Source: Flavobacteriaceae bacterium (lineage in GTDB: Bacteria > Bacteroidota > Bacteroidia > Flavobacteriales > Flavobacteriaceae). From it: 64,000 bases of DNA. Below, piece by piece: positions 28,261 to 36,733 of this stretch. The stretch covers positions 62,001-126,000 of the forward strand of contig JAGYJF010000002.1 of the NCBI GenBank assembly GCA_018402135.1. The letters are read 5' to 3'. Under the pieces are notes generated by a model that worked only from the letters and a program-made list of their open reading frames with translations, had not been told where the DNA came from and searched no databases. Made by a program: the position numbers and the translations under genes. Every line of letters begins with the position of its first letter. Positions within the stretch are counted from its first letter, which is position 1.

Positions 28261-28755
28261 ATGAAAGTTTTTAAAACGCTGCCGTTACTGGCAATTGTGG
28301 CTTTATTCAGTTTCACATCTTGCTCAACTGAAAGTTTCCCAGAAGAAGTTAGTACCATAAATATTAACAACGTACCTCAGGCCAAGGTGATAGAATTGGA
28401 GATTTTAGAACTCATAAATGAACATAGAATTAGCATCGGATTAACGCCGCTGGTAAATCACAATATCATTAAGTCGGTCGCTTTTACCCATACCGATTAT
28501 ATGATAGAAGTTGACAATGTATCTCACGATAATTTCTTTCAAAGAAAAGCTAGTTTACAACAACATGCCAGCGCTTCAAAGGTTTCAGAGAATGTAGCCT
28601 TTGCTTTTAATTCTGCTGAATCTGTTGTAAATGCTTGGATCAACAGCGATTCTCATAGAGCCACCATTGAAGGTGATTTCACCGATTTTGATATTTCTGC
28701 AGAACAAAATGCACAAGGAAAATGGTATTACACCAATATTTTTATCAAACGATAA
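28261..28755 (+). CDS. CAP/SCP-domain lipoprotein
   Basis: The 164-residue protein has a lipoprotein-type signal (LLAIVALFSFTSC) and a CAP (cysteine-rich secretory, antigen 5, PR-1) domain. The domain holds LINEHRISIGLTPLVNHN, AFTHTDYMIEVDNVSHDNFFQR (with the conserved HxxxM-like segment), SENVAF and VVNAWINSDSHRATIEG. In bacteria such domains are usually extracellular and of unclear activity. Regulatory repeats lie upstream and a strong hairpin ends the transcript. Confidence 0.9.
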   Translation: MKVFKTLPLLAIVALFSFTSCSTESFPEEVSTININNVPQAKVIELEILELINEHRISIGLTPLVNHNIIKSVAFTHTDYMIEVDNVSHDNFFQRKASLQQHASASKVSENVAFAFNSAESVVNAWINSDSHRATIEGDFTDFDISAEQNAQGKWYYTNIFIKR

Positions 28756-28781
28756 TTGGGATTAGTTTGATTAATAGCTGA

Positions 28782-28812
28782 AAAAGCCACAACGATAGTT
28801 TGTGGCTTTTTT
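28782..28812 (+). terminator. Rho-independent terminator after the CAP gene
   Basis: Stem GCCACAA / TTGTGGC flanked by A and T runs, followed by T6. Confidence 0.85.
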
Positions 28813-28849
28813 GTTAGGTCATATTTCGGTAATATTTATTTGGAAATAT

Positions 28850-29250
28850 AAGAGATTTTCGCTGATATGTTCCGCGGCGGTCTGCGTGATCAGCGTGAGA
28901 TATTTTATTGGGTATTCCGAATTCTGTTTTGCTTTTTTATGATTAGTCTTATTTTTAGGTTCTAAAGGCATCCATCTTATTTTTTCATCACTTTCTTGTC
29001 ACACATACATTGCTTATTATCGCTGATTTCTTCAGCGCTTTTTCTGTACCATCAGTGGGAGATATTTATTGGGTATTCTAATACAGCTTGGCCTATTTAT
29101 AAATACACTCCTTTCGATATTTTAGACATATCTAACTTCTTATTTCAATACTTTCATGTCCCGAAGATAACCCAGATTTTCGCTGCTATGTTCTGCGTCT
29201 ATCTGCATTATCAGCAGGAGTTTTGCGTATTTATCATTAACTAGTTTTTA
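28850..29250. repeat. Diverged ~160-bp tandem intergenic repeat, about 2.5 copies
   Basis: Three copies of a block centred on cgctg(a/c) start at 28860, 29021 and 29181, spaced 161 and 160 bp. Copy 1 has gatcagcgtgagatattttattgggtattc; copy 2 has catcagtgggagatatttattgggtattc. The linkers also align (tttttcatcactttcttgtc versus tttcaatactttcatgtc). The third copy is shorter. The whole stretch 28756-29460 carries no convincing gene; the plus ORF 28996-29244 runs through the repeats and is not supported. Similar CGCTGAT/CTGCGT-rich repeats occur between genes in many Bacteroidota; this is from memory. Confidence 0.65.
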
Positions 29251-29459
29251 TTAATAAATGACATTGTTTTTGTATTCATATAACATACATTAATTATTTA
29301 AATACTTTTTTACCATTTTGATAAACTAATTTATTGATGATTTTTTTATTGACAGGAGGACAAACGCTATTCAACTAAATAATTATTGAATTCATCAAGA
29401 TTTTAAATTGAACTAGTTTTTTCAATTTGATAAGTGAAGTAAAAGCAATAATCAAAATT

Positions 29460-29491
29460 AAAAAAGCCACCTGTTAACAGGTGGCTTTTTT
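29460..29491 (-). terminator. Terminator for the OmpA/PorP/adhesin operon
   Basis: Perfect 14-pair palindrome AAAAAAGCCACCTG-TTAA-CAGGTGGCTTTTTT, 25 bp past the stop of the minus-strand OmpA gene. Confidence 0.9.
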
Positions 29492-29515
29492 AATTCAATT
29501 ATATTAATTTAAATA

Positions 29516-31426
29516 TTATTCTTTTAAGATATAGAAGTACGAACGACGGTTAAGCTGGTGCTCTTCTGAACTGCATTTAACGCCGTTTGAACATTTGTTA
29601 AGCAACTGTGTCTCCCCGTATCCTATAGCGCTTTCTATGCGCTCTGGTGCAATGCCACGAGATAACAAATAATCTCTTGTTGATTTAGCACGTCTATCCG
29701 ATAATTTCATATTGTAGCTATCACTTCCTCTGCTGTCGGTATGGGATTCAATTTTGATAACCATTGTCGGGTGTTTACGTAAAACATCTACAATATTTTC
29801 TAATTCGTATTCAGCATCGGTACGTATATTCCACTTATCAAAGTCGAAGAAGATTGGATTAATTACAATTTGATTATCCATAATTAATGGTGTCAAATAC
29901 AAATCAGCTTCAATTTCCTTGGCATTTTCGTCATCTGTTTTAACCACAGTTTGATCTTCCTTGTAATCGTCTTTAGTGCCAACAACCGTGTAAATTTGGT
30001 TGCAGTCTACTTCAAATTCATAGGCGCCTTCTTCTGTGGTTGTAAGTTGCTCAATAACTTTTCCGTTATCATCAATCAATCTTACTTCAACACCTGGAAG
30101 CTCTGCATTTGTTTTAACGTCTCTAGCAACTCCTTTAATAATTTGTGAACAGGTATAGCTATTAAATTGATAAATATCGTCGCTTCCTTGACCACCTGGT
30201 CTATTTGATGAAAAATACCCTTTATCAGTGTCTTCATCTAAATAAAAGGCAAAGTCGTCAAATCCACTATTATAAGGTGCTCCTAAATTTTCGGGTTGTG
30301 AATTGCTACCCTTTAAAATATCAGACTTAAAAATATCTAGCAGTCCTAAGTTCAAAAAGCCATCAGTTGAAAAATACAAGGTACTATCCTGACTCACAAA
30401 GGGAAACATTTCACGACTTTCGGTGTTTACAGTTGGACCTAAATTAACAGGTTCGCCAAAAGATCCATCTTCAAGAATAGCTACTTCATAAATATCAGTT
30501 TGTCCAAAACCGCCGTCTCTGTCAGACACAAAATAAAGTTTTTTATTATCGGGACTTAAGGCTGGGTGACCTGTAGAAGATTTAGCGTCGTTAAATGGTA
30601 ATTCTTTAATGTTATCCCAAGTACCGTCTTCTGATAGTGTCGCCTTATAAATTTTAAGGTGAGAAGTTCCTTTTTTGTCAAAATCCAATTTGTTACGCTT
30701 GGTAACGTTATCCCTTGTAAAATATAGGGTTTTACCGTCGTTAGTTATAGCAACTGTTGCTTCGTGATAATCTGTGTTTAGTTTTTCGGCATTGATGAAA
30801 TCGGGTGTTCCAAATTTGGTTTTACCGTTTTCTTCAGATACAGATACTTCGAAAATGTCTAGAAATGGTTCCTTATTCCAACTGTAAACTTTGTTGTTTT
30901 CATCGGCTTTCGAAGACGCGAAATACAACTTCCCATTATTGATATAGGATCCGAAATCTGAATTTGATGTATTAAAAGGAACACCTTCAATATTGACCAC
31001 TTTTTCAGTATTGGCTGCAAATTTCTCTAAGATATCAACGTCATCTGGATTGTAGCCTTTAATTCTTGTATCAGACGTTTGAATCGATTGAAAGGTTTTA
31101 GTCCATTCATCGGCTTCTTCATAATTTCCAATACTTCTTAAGGCTTGAATGTATTTGTAAATATATTCTGGATGAACATCCTTATGTTTTTTGAGTGCCT
31201 TACCATACCAAAGTGCCGCGTTTTTTGTATCGGAGTTGTTATAATAACAATCGCCAAGTCTGGTTAGTACATGTGCACTGCTATCGCCTTTTGCGACGGC
31301 TTCTTTATATAGTTCGGTTGCTTTTACATAGCCATAGTTACTAAAAAACTTATCAGCTAATTTATTTTGAGCAAATCCAAAAATGGTGCTCAAAGCAAAA
31401 CATAATGTTATTAATTTTAGTTTCAT
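29516..31426 (-). CDS. OmpA-family protein with TPR, PD40 and CarboxypepD_reg regions
   Basis: Envelope protein of 636 residues that probably anchors a type IX or gliding complex to peptidoglycan. In order: signal peptide (MKLKLITLCFALSTIFGFAQ), TPR-like helices (about 25-110), PD40/WD40-like beta-propeller blades (HPALSPDNKKLYFVSDRDGGFGQTDIYE and similar, 150-410), a CarboxypepD_reg-like beta domain (VEVRLIDDNGKVIEQLTTTEEGAYEF), then the OmpA peptidoglycan-binding domain (FFDFDKWNIRTDAEYELENIV ... IESHTDSRGSDSYNMKLSDRRAKSTRDYLLSRGI). Last gene of the adhesin-PorP/SprF operon, 11 bp after the PorP/SprF gene. Confidence 0.92.
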   Translation of the reverse strand: MKLKLITLCFALSTIFGFAQNKLADKFFSNYGYVKATELYKEAVAKGDSSAHVLTRLGDCYYNNSDTKNAALWYGKALKKHKDVHPEYIYKYIQALRSIGNYEEADEWTKTFQSIQTSDTRIKGYNPDDVDILEKFAANTEKVVNIEGVPFNTSNSDFGSYINNGKLYFASSKADENNKVYSWNKEPFLDIFEVSVSEENGKTKFGTPDFINAEKLNTDYHEATVAITNDGKTLYFTRDNVTKRNKLDFDKKGTSHLKIYKATLSEDGTWDNIKELPFNDAKSSTGHPALSPDNKKLYFVSDRDGGFGQTDIYEVAILEDGSFGEPVNLGPTVNTESREMFPFVSQDSTLYFSTDGFLNLGLLDIFKSDILKGSNSQPENLGAPYNSGFDDFAFYLDEDTDKGYFSSNRPGGQGSDDIYQFNSYTCSQIIKGVARDVKTNAELPGVEVRLIDDNGKVIEQLTTTEEGAYEFEVDCNQIYTVVGTKDDYKEDQTVVKTDDENAKEIEADLYLTPLIMDNQIVINPIFFDFDKWNIRTDAEYELENIVDVLRKHPTMVIKIESHTDSRGSDSYNMKLSDRRAKSTRDYLLSRGIAPERIESAIGYGETQLLNKCSNGVKCSSEEHQLNRRSYFYILKE

Positions 31427-31437
31427 TGTGATAGGTT

Positions 31438-32355
31438 TTAGAAGTATCTAGGTGATTTAATTCGTTTACTCTTAAATACTTCGAACATTAATAGTATTTC
31501 GTGGGTTCCTGAGGTATAAGGACGCAAATCTGAAATAGGATATTCGTAAGCGTAACCAATTCTAAGTTGCTTTGAAACCTGGAAATCGGCAATACCACCT
31601 AAGGCTCCAGCTTGTTCATTTACGCGATAAGCCGCACCCAGCCATAATACTTCGTTAAAGAGAAAGTTTGCAGTGAAGTCGAACGACAGCGGTGCTCCAT
31701 TGGTTGTTTTTAACATGAACGCTGGTTTAAATTTGGTGCTTTCACTTAAATCAAACACATAGCCACCTGTAAAATAATAACTCACACGCTCTAACGCTGC
31801 AAAACCATCATCATTATTAAGGTCTGTGGTTAACATTCTTGGTGCAGATAAACCTAAATACCATTTATTGGTATGCCAATATAAACCAACACCAGTGTTA
31901 AAGGTCCATCTATTTTGTATTCCAAAAATGGTTGGATCAAAAGATTGGTCATTTTGGAAAGCAGCATCTAATCCATAATGGGTAAATCCGGCTTTTAGTC
32001 CAAACGCTAATTTAGTATTTTCTCCTGTTTGAATGGTATACGAAAAGTCTCCATATATATAAGAGAAATTTTCAAAACCTAGCTGATCGTCAATAAAAGA
32101 AAGACCAACTCCAATTTTTTCATTCCTCAATGGGCTATGAACAGACAGTGTTGATGTTGAAGGTCCACCTTCCAATCCCACCCACTGACTTCTGTGCAGT
32201 CCAACCACACTAAGTGTTTCTCTACTTCCAGCATAAGCGGGATTTATAGCGATTGTATTATACATATACTGGGTGAATTGAGGTAGCTGTTGTGCTAATC
32301 CTATCCAACTACTGGCCAGTATAAAAGCTGTTATGTAATACTTTGATAACTTCAT
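31438..32355 (-). CDS. PorP/SprF family type IX secretion membrane protein
   Basis: Predicted 305-residue outer-membrane barrel with signal peptide (MKLSKYYITAFILASSWIGLAQQ). The family start LPQFTQYMYNTIAINPAYAGSRETLSVVGLHRSQWVGLEGGPSTSTLSVHSPLRNEKIGVGLSFIDDQLG is distinctive. Such proteins are encoded next to T9SS substrates with type B C-terminal domains and are needed to attach or export them (SprF for SprB in Flavobacterium johnsoniae). Here it lies 12 bp after the adhesin C-terminal part, so it is very probably the dedicated partner of that adhesin. Confidence 0.94.
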   Translation of the reverse strand: MKLSKYYITAFILASSWIGLAQQLPQFTQYMYNTIAINPAYAGSRETLSVVGLHRSQWVGLEGGPSTSTLSVHSPLRNEKIGVGLSFIDDQLGFENFSYIYGDFSYTIQTGENTKLAFGLKAGFTHYGLDAAFQNDQSFDPTIFGIQNRWTFNTGVGLYWHTNKWYLGLSAPRMLTTDLNNDDGFAALERVSYYFTGGYVFDLSESTKFKPAFMLKTTNGAPLSFDFTANFLFNEVLWLGAAYRVNEQAGALGGIADFQVSKQLRIGYAYEYPISDLRPYTSGTHEILLMFEVFKSKRIKSPRYF

Positions 32356-32367
32356 AGGTTAAGTTTT

Positions 32368-33501
32368 TTATTTTGTAGCGACATAGATTGGGCCTGTAAA
32401 AGGACTCAATCCACTGTTTCTAAGTTTCACGATATAATAATAGGTTCCAGTTGGTACTTTTCCAGCATTACCTACCGAGGATTTTGACGTTTCGCCACCC
32501 CAGTTGTTTTGGTAATTTTTACTTTCGAATATTTTAGCGCCCCATCTATTAAAGATTTCAACTTCAACAACAAATCCGCAATCCTCAATACCAGTTACGG
32601 TAAAGAAATCGTTTATCAAGTCGTTATTTGGCGTCACTGCTTTCGAAATTTCAACATTATCTTCTCCACAAGAAAGAACGACACAATCATCATTAACATT
32701 TAGGTTGAGTAATACTTGGGTGAAACAAACATCATCATTTGAATTGTATCTGAAAGTATAGTCACCTAACTCAACAGTTGAAGGATCAAATATACTGCCA
32801 TCTAAGTTTGCATTTCCTGTTACAACCGTCCAAGTACCGCCTTGAGTAATATCATTTGGTAAGTAGTCAAATAAATCTACTTCTATATCTTCAATACATA
32901 TTGAAGCCTGAATTGCAGAGACATCAACTTTAACAGATACATTGATGGTTTGAGTGAAAATAGCCTCGTTACCACAATCGTCGGTTACAGTCCATTCTCT
33001 AATGATTTGATAGTTTTCAGGGATATCAGTTTGAGTTGAATTTTCAATAAAAACCACTGATATGTCATTAGAGCAAGCGTCCTCAAACACCAATTGTGGA
33101 ACTTCTGGAATATCATTACAAATAGCAAATATGTTTGTTTCTAGTGAATTCGTTAAACTAGGAGCAGTAATATCTCTAACATTGATAGTTTGTGTGTGAA
33201 CTGTTTCGTTACCACATTCGTCAGTAGCGGTCCAAGTTCTTACTAAAGTGTATTCACCAGCACAAGCGCCAGGTGTGTTCACTTCGTTAAAAGTAACAGT
33301 AGCATCACCACAGTTATCAGTAGCTGTTAAAGTTTCAGCTGTTGGAATCGCATCACATTCAACAGTTGCATCGGCAGGAAGTGCTTCAACAAAGGTTGGT
33401 GCAGTGGTATCTTGTACAGTTATAGTTTGTGAGTGCACTGTTTCGTTACCACATTCGTCAGTAGCGGTCCATGTTCTTACTAAAGTAGTATTCACCAGCA
33501 C
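32368..33501 (-). CDS. Giant T9SS adhesin, C-terminal part (after frameshift)
   Basis: C-terminal 377 residues of the repeat adhesin whose N-terminal frame is the next entry. It completes one 79-residue unit, adds one nearly identical unit, then a diverged one (ITAPSLTNSLETNIF...TQTINVS). A linker domain and the gliding-motility C-terminal domain follow (VEISKAVTPNNDLINDFFTVTGIEDCGFVVEVEIFNRWGAKIFESKNYQNNWGG...VPTGTYYYIVKL), the type B T9SS sorting signal. The ATG at 33501 lies inside a repeat unit and is not a natural start. One extra base near 33487 separates this frame from the N-terminal one. Confidence 0.85.
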   Translation of the reverse strand: MLVNTTLVRTWTATDECGNETVHSQTITVQDTTAPTFVEALPADATVECDAIPTAETLTATDNCGDATVTFNEVNTPGACAGEYTLVRTWTATDECGNETVHTQTINVRDITAPSLTNSLETNIFAICNDIPEVPQLVFEDACSNDISVVFIENSTQTDIPENYQIIREWTVTDDCGNEAIFTQTINVSVKVDVSAIQASICIEDIEVDLFDYLPNDITQGGTWTVVTGNANLDGSIFDPSTVELGDYTFRYNSNDDVCFTQVLLNLNVNDDCVVLSCGEDNVEISKAVTPNNDLINDFFTVTGIEDCGFVVEVEIFNRWGAKIFESKNYQNNWGGETSKSSVGNAGKVPTGTYYYIVKLRNSGLSPFTGPIYVATK

Positions 33502-36500
33502 AAGCGCCAGGCGTGTTCACTTCGTTAAAAGTAACAGTAGCAGTTCCACAGTTATCAGTAGCTGTTAAAGTTTCAGCTGTTGGAATCACATCACATTCAA
33601 CAGTTGCATCGGCAGGAAGTGCTTCAACAAAGGTTGGTGCAGTGGTGTCCTGTACAGTTATAGTTTGTGTGTGCACTGTTTCGTTACCACATTCGTCAGT
33701 AGCGGTCCATGTTCTTACTAAAGTGTATTCACCAGCACAAGCGCCAGGTGTGTTCACTTCGTTAAAAGTAACAGTAGCATCACCACAGTTATCAGTAGCT
33801 GTTAAAGTTTCAGCTGTTGGAATCGCATCACATTCAACAGTTGCATCGGCAGGAAGTGCTTCAACAAAGGTTGGCGCAGTGGTGTCCTGTACAGTTATAG
33901 TTTGTGAGTGAACAGTTTCATTACCACATTCGTCAGTAGCGGTCCATGTTCTTACGATAACAGACTCACCGGCGCAAGCACCAGCAGTGATATTTTCGTC
34001 GAAGGTTACAGTAGCATCGCCACAGTTATCAGTAGCTGTTAAAGTTTCAGCTGTTGGAATCGCATCACATTCAACAGTTGCATCGGCAGGAAGTGCTTCA
34101 ACAAAGGTTGGCGCAGTGGTGTCCTGTACAGTTATAGTTTGTGAGTGAACAGTTTCATTACCACATTCATCTGTAGCGGTCCAAGTTCTTACGATAACAG
34201 ACTCACCGGCGCAAGCACCAGCAGTGATATTTTCGTCGAAGGTTACAGTAGCATCGCCGCAGTTATCAGTAGCTGTTAAAGTTTCAGCAGAAGGAATCGC
34301 ATCACATTCAACAGTTGCATCGGCAGGAAGTGCTTCAACGAAGGTTGGTGCAGTGGTATCAATCACTGAGATATTTTGCGTGTGCACTGTTTCGTTACCA
34401 CATCCGTCAGTAGCGGTCCAAGTTCTTACTAAGGTGTATTCACCAGCACAAGCGCCAGGTGTGTTCACTTCGTTAAAAGTAACAGTAGCATCACCACAGT
34501 TATCAATAGCGGTTAAAGTTTCAGCTGTTAGAATCACATCACATTCAACAGTTGCATCGGCAGGAAGTGCTTCAACAAAGGTTGGTGCAGTGGTGTCCTG
34601 TACAGTTATAGTTTGAGTGTGCACTGTTTCGTTACCACATCCGTCAGTAGCGGTCCAAGTTCTTACTAAGGTGTATTCACCAGCACAAGCGCCAGGTGTG
34701 TTCACTTCGTTAAAAGTAACAGTAGCATCACCACAGTTATCAATAGCGGTTAAAGTTTCAGCTGTTAGAATCACATCACATTCAACAGTTGCATCGGCAG
34801 GAAGTGCTTCAACAAAGGTTGGTGCAGTGGTGTCCTGTACAGTTATAGTTTGAGTGTGCACTGTTTCGTTACCACATTCGTCAGTAGCGGTCCAAGTTCT
34901 TACTAAAGTGTATTCACCAGCACAAGCGCCAGGTGTGTTCACTTCGTTAAAAGTAACAGTAGCATCACCACAGTTATCAGTAGCTGTTAAAGTTTCAGCT
35001 GTTGGAATCACATCACATTCAACAGTGGCATCGGCAGGAAGTGCTTCAACAAAGGTTGGTGCAGTGGTGTCCTGTACAGTTATAGTTTGTGAGTGCACTG
35101 TTTCGTTACCACATTCGTCAGTAGCGGTCCAAGTTCTTACTAAAGTGTATTCACCAGTACAAGCGCCAGGCGTGTTCACTTCGTTAAAAGTAACAGTAGC
35201 GTCACCACAGTTATCAGTAGCTGTTAAAGTTTCTGCTGTTGGAATCACATCACATTCAACAGTTGCATCGGCAGGAAGTGCTTCAACAAAGGTTGGTGCA
35301 GTGGTGTCCTGTACAGTTATAGTTTGTGAGTGCACTGTTTCGTTACCACATTCGTCAGTAGCGGTCCATGTTCTTACTAAAGTGTATTCACCAGTACAAG
35401 CGCCAGGCGTGTTCACTTCGTTAAAAGTAACAGTAGCGTCACCACAGTTATCAGTAGCTGTTAAAGTTTCAGCTGTTGGAATCGCATCACATTCAACAGT
35501 TGCATCGGCAGGAAGTGCTTCAACAAAGGTTGGCGCAGTGGTATCTTGTACTGTTATAGTTTGTGTGTGAACAGTTTCATTACCACATTCGTCAGTAGCA
35601 GTCCAAGTTCTTACTAAGGTATAGTCACCAGCACAAGCGCCAGGCGTGTTCACTTCGTCGAAGGTTACAGTAGCAGTTCCACAGTTATCAGTAGCTGTTA
35701 AAGTTTCAGCTGTTGGAATCGCATCACATTCAACAGTTGCATCGGCAGGTAAAGCTTCAACAAAGGTTGGCGCAGTAGTGTCCTGTACAGTTATAGTTTG
35801 TGAGTGAACCGTTTCGTTACCACATTCGTCAGTAGCAGTCCAAGTTCTTACTAAGGTATAGTCACCAGCACAAGCGCCAGGCGTGTTCACTTCGTCGAAG
35901 GTTACAGTAGCAGTTCCACAGTTATCAGTAGCTGTTAAAGTTTCAGCTGTTGGAATCGCATCACATTCAACAGTTGCATCGGCAGGAAGTGCTTCAACAA
36001 AGGTTGGCGCAGTGGTGTCCTGTACAGTTATAGTTTGTGTGTGAACCGTTTCGTTACCACATTCATCAGTAGCGGTCCAAGTTCTTACTAAGGTGTATTC
36101 ACCAGCACAAGTTCCAGGCGTGTTCACTTCGTTAAAAGTAACAGTAGCAGTTCCACAGTTATCAGTAGCTGTTAAAGTTTCAGCAGAAGGAATCGCATCA
36201 CATTCAACAGTTACATCGGCAGGAAGTGCTTCAACGAAGGTTGGCGCAGTGGTGTCAACTACAGTGATTGTTTGTGTGTGAACCGTTTCGTTACCACATT
36301 CGTCAGTAGCGGTCCAAGTTCTTACTAAAGTGTATTCACCAGCACAAGCGCCAGGCGTGTTCACTTCGTCGAAGGTTACAGTAGCAGTTCCACAGTTATC
36401 AGTAGCTTTTAAAGTTACAGCTGTTGGAATCGCATCACATTCAACAGTTGCATCGGCAGGTAAAGCTTCAACAAAGGTTGGTGCAGTGGTATCTTGTACT

Positions 36501-36733
36501 GTTATAGTTTGTGTGTGAACTGTTTGGTTTTTACAATCATCGGTTATAATCCACGTGCGATATAAAACATAGTTGTAGGAACAATCACCTTCAGTTATTT
36601 TTTCACTATAATCTACAACAATATCAGTATTACAATTATCTGAAGCAGTTAATATTTCTGCAGTTGGAATAGCATCGCATTCAACGGTTACATCGGCAGG
36701 AAGTGTTTCTACAAAGGTTGGAGCGGTTGTATC
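33171..36733 (-). repeat. Fifteen near-identical 237-bp tandem units in the adhesin
   Basis: The 79-residue unit reads roughly TTAPTFVEALPADATVECDAIPTAETLTATDNCG(D/T)ATVTF, then a variable NEVNTPGACAGEYTLVR or DENITAGACAGESVIVR block, then TWTATDECGNETVH(T/S)QTITVQD. On DNA the marker aaaggttgg recurs every 237 bp (for example 33629 and 33866), except 238 bp across the inserted base (33391 to 33629). Each unit keeps four cysteines. A more diverged sixteenth unit lies at about 32935-33170. Long antisense ORFs in the track here are by-products of the repetition. Confidence 0.92.

Noticed and set aside
28996-29244. Plus-strand ORF of 82 aa in the repeat gap
   Set aside because: It runs through two diverged repeat copies, begins in low-complexity sequence and has no recognisable motif.
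33248-36518. Long plus-strand ORFs (for example 34854-35570) opposite the adhesin repeats
   Set aside because: They repeat with the same 237-bp period and composition as the antisense of the adhesin, have no independent motifs, and their ends fall wherever a repeat variant makes a stop.
33171-36733. CRISPR array
   Set aside because: Unit length is 237 bp, in frame and coding, with no short repeat/unique spacer structure and no cas genes.
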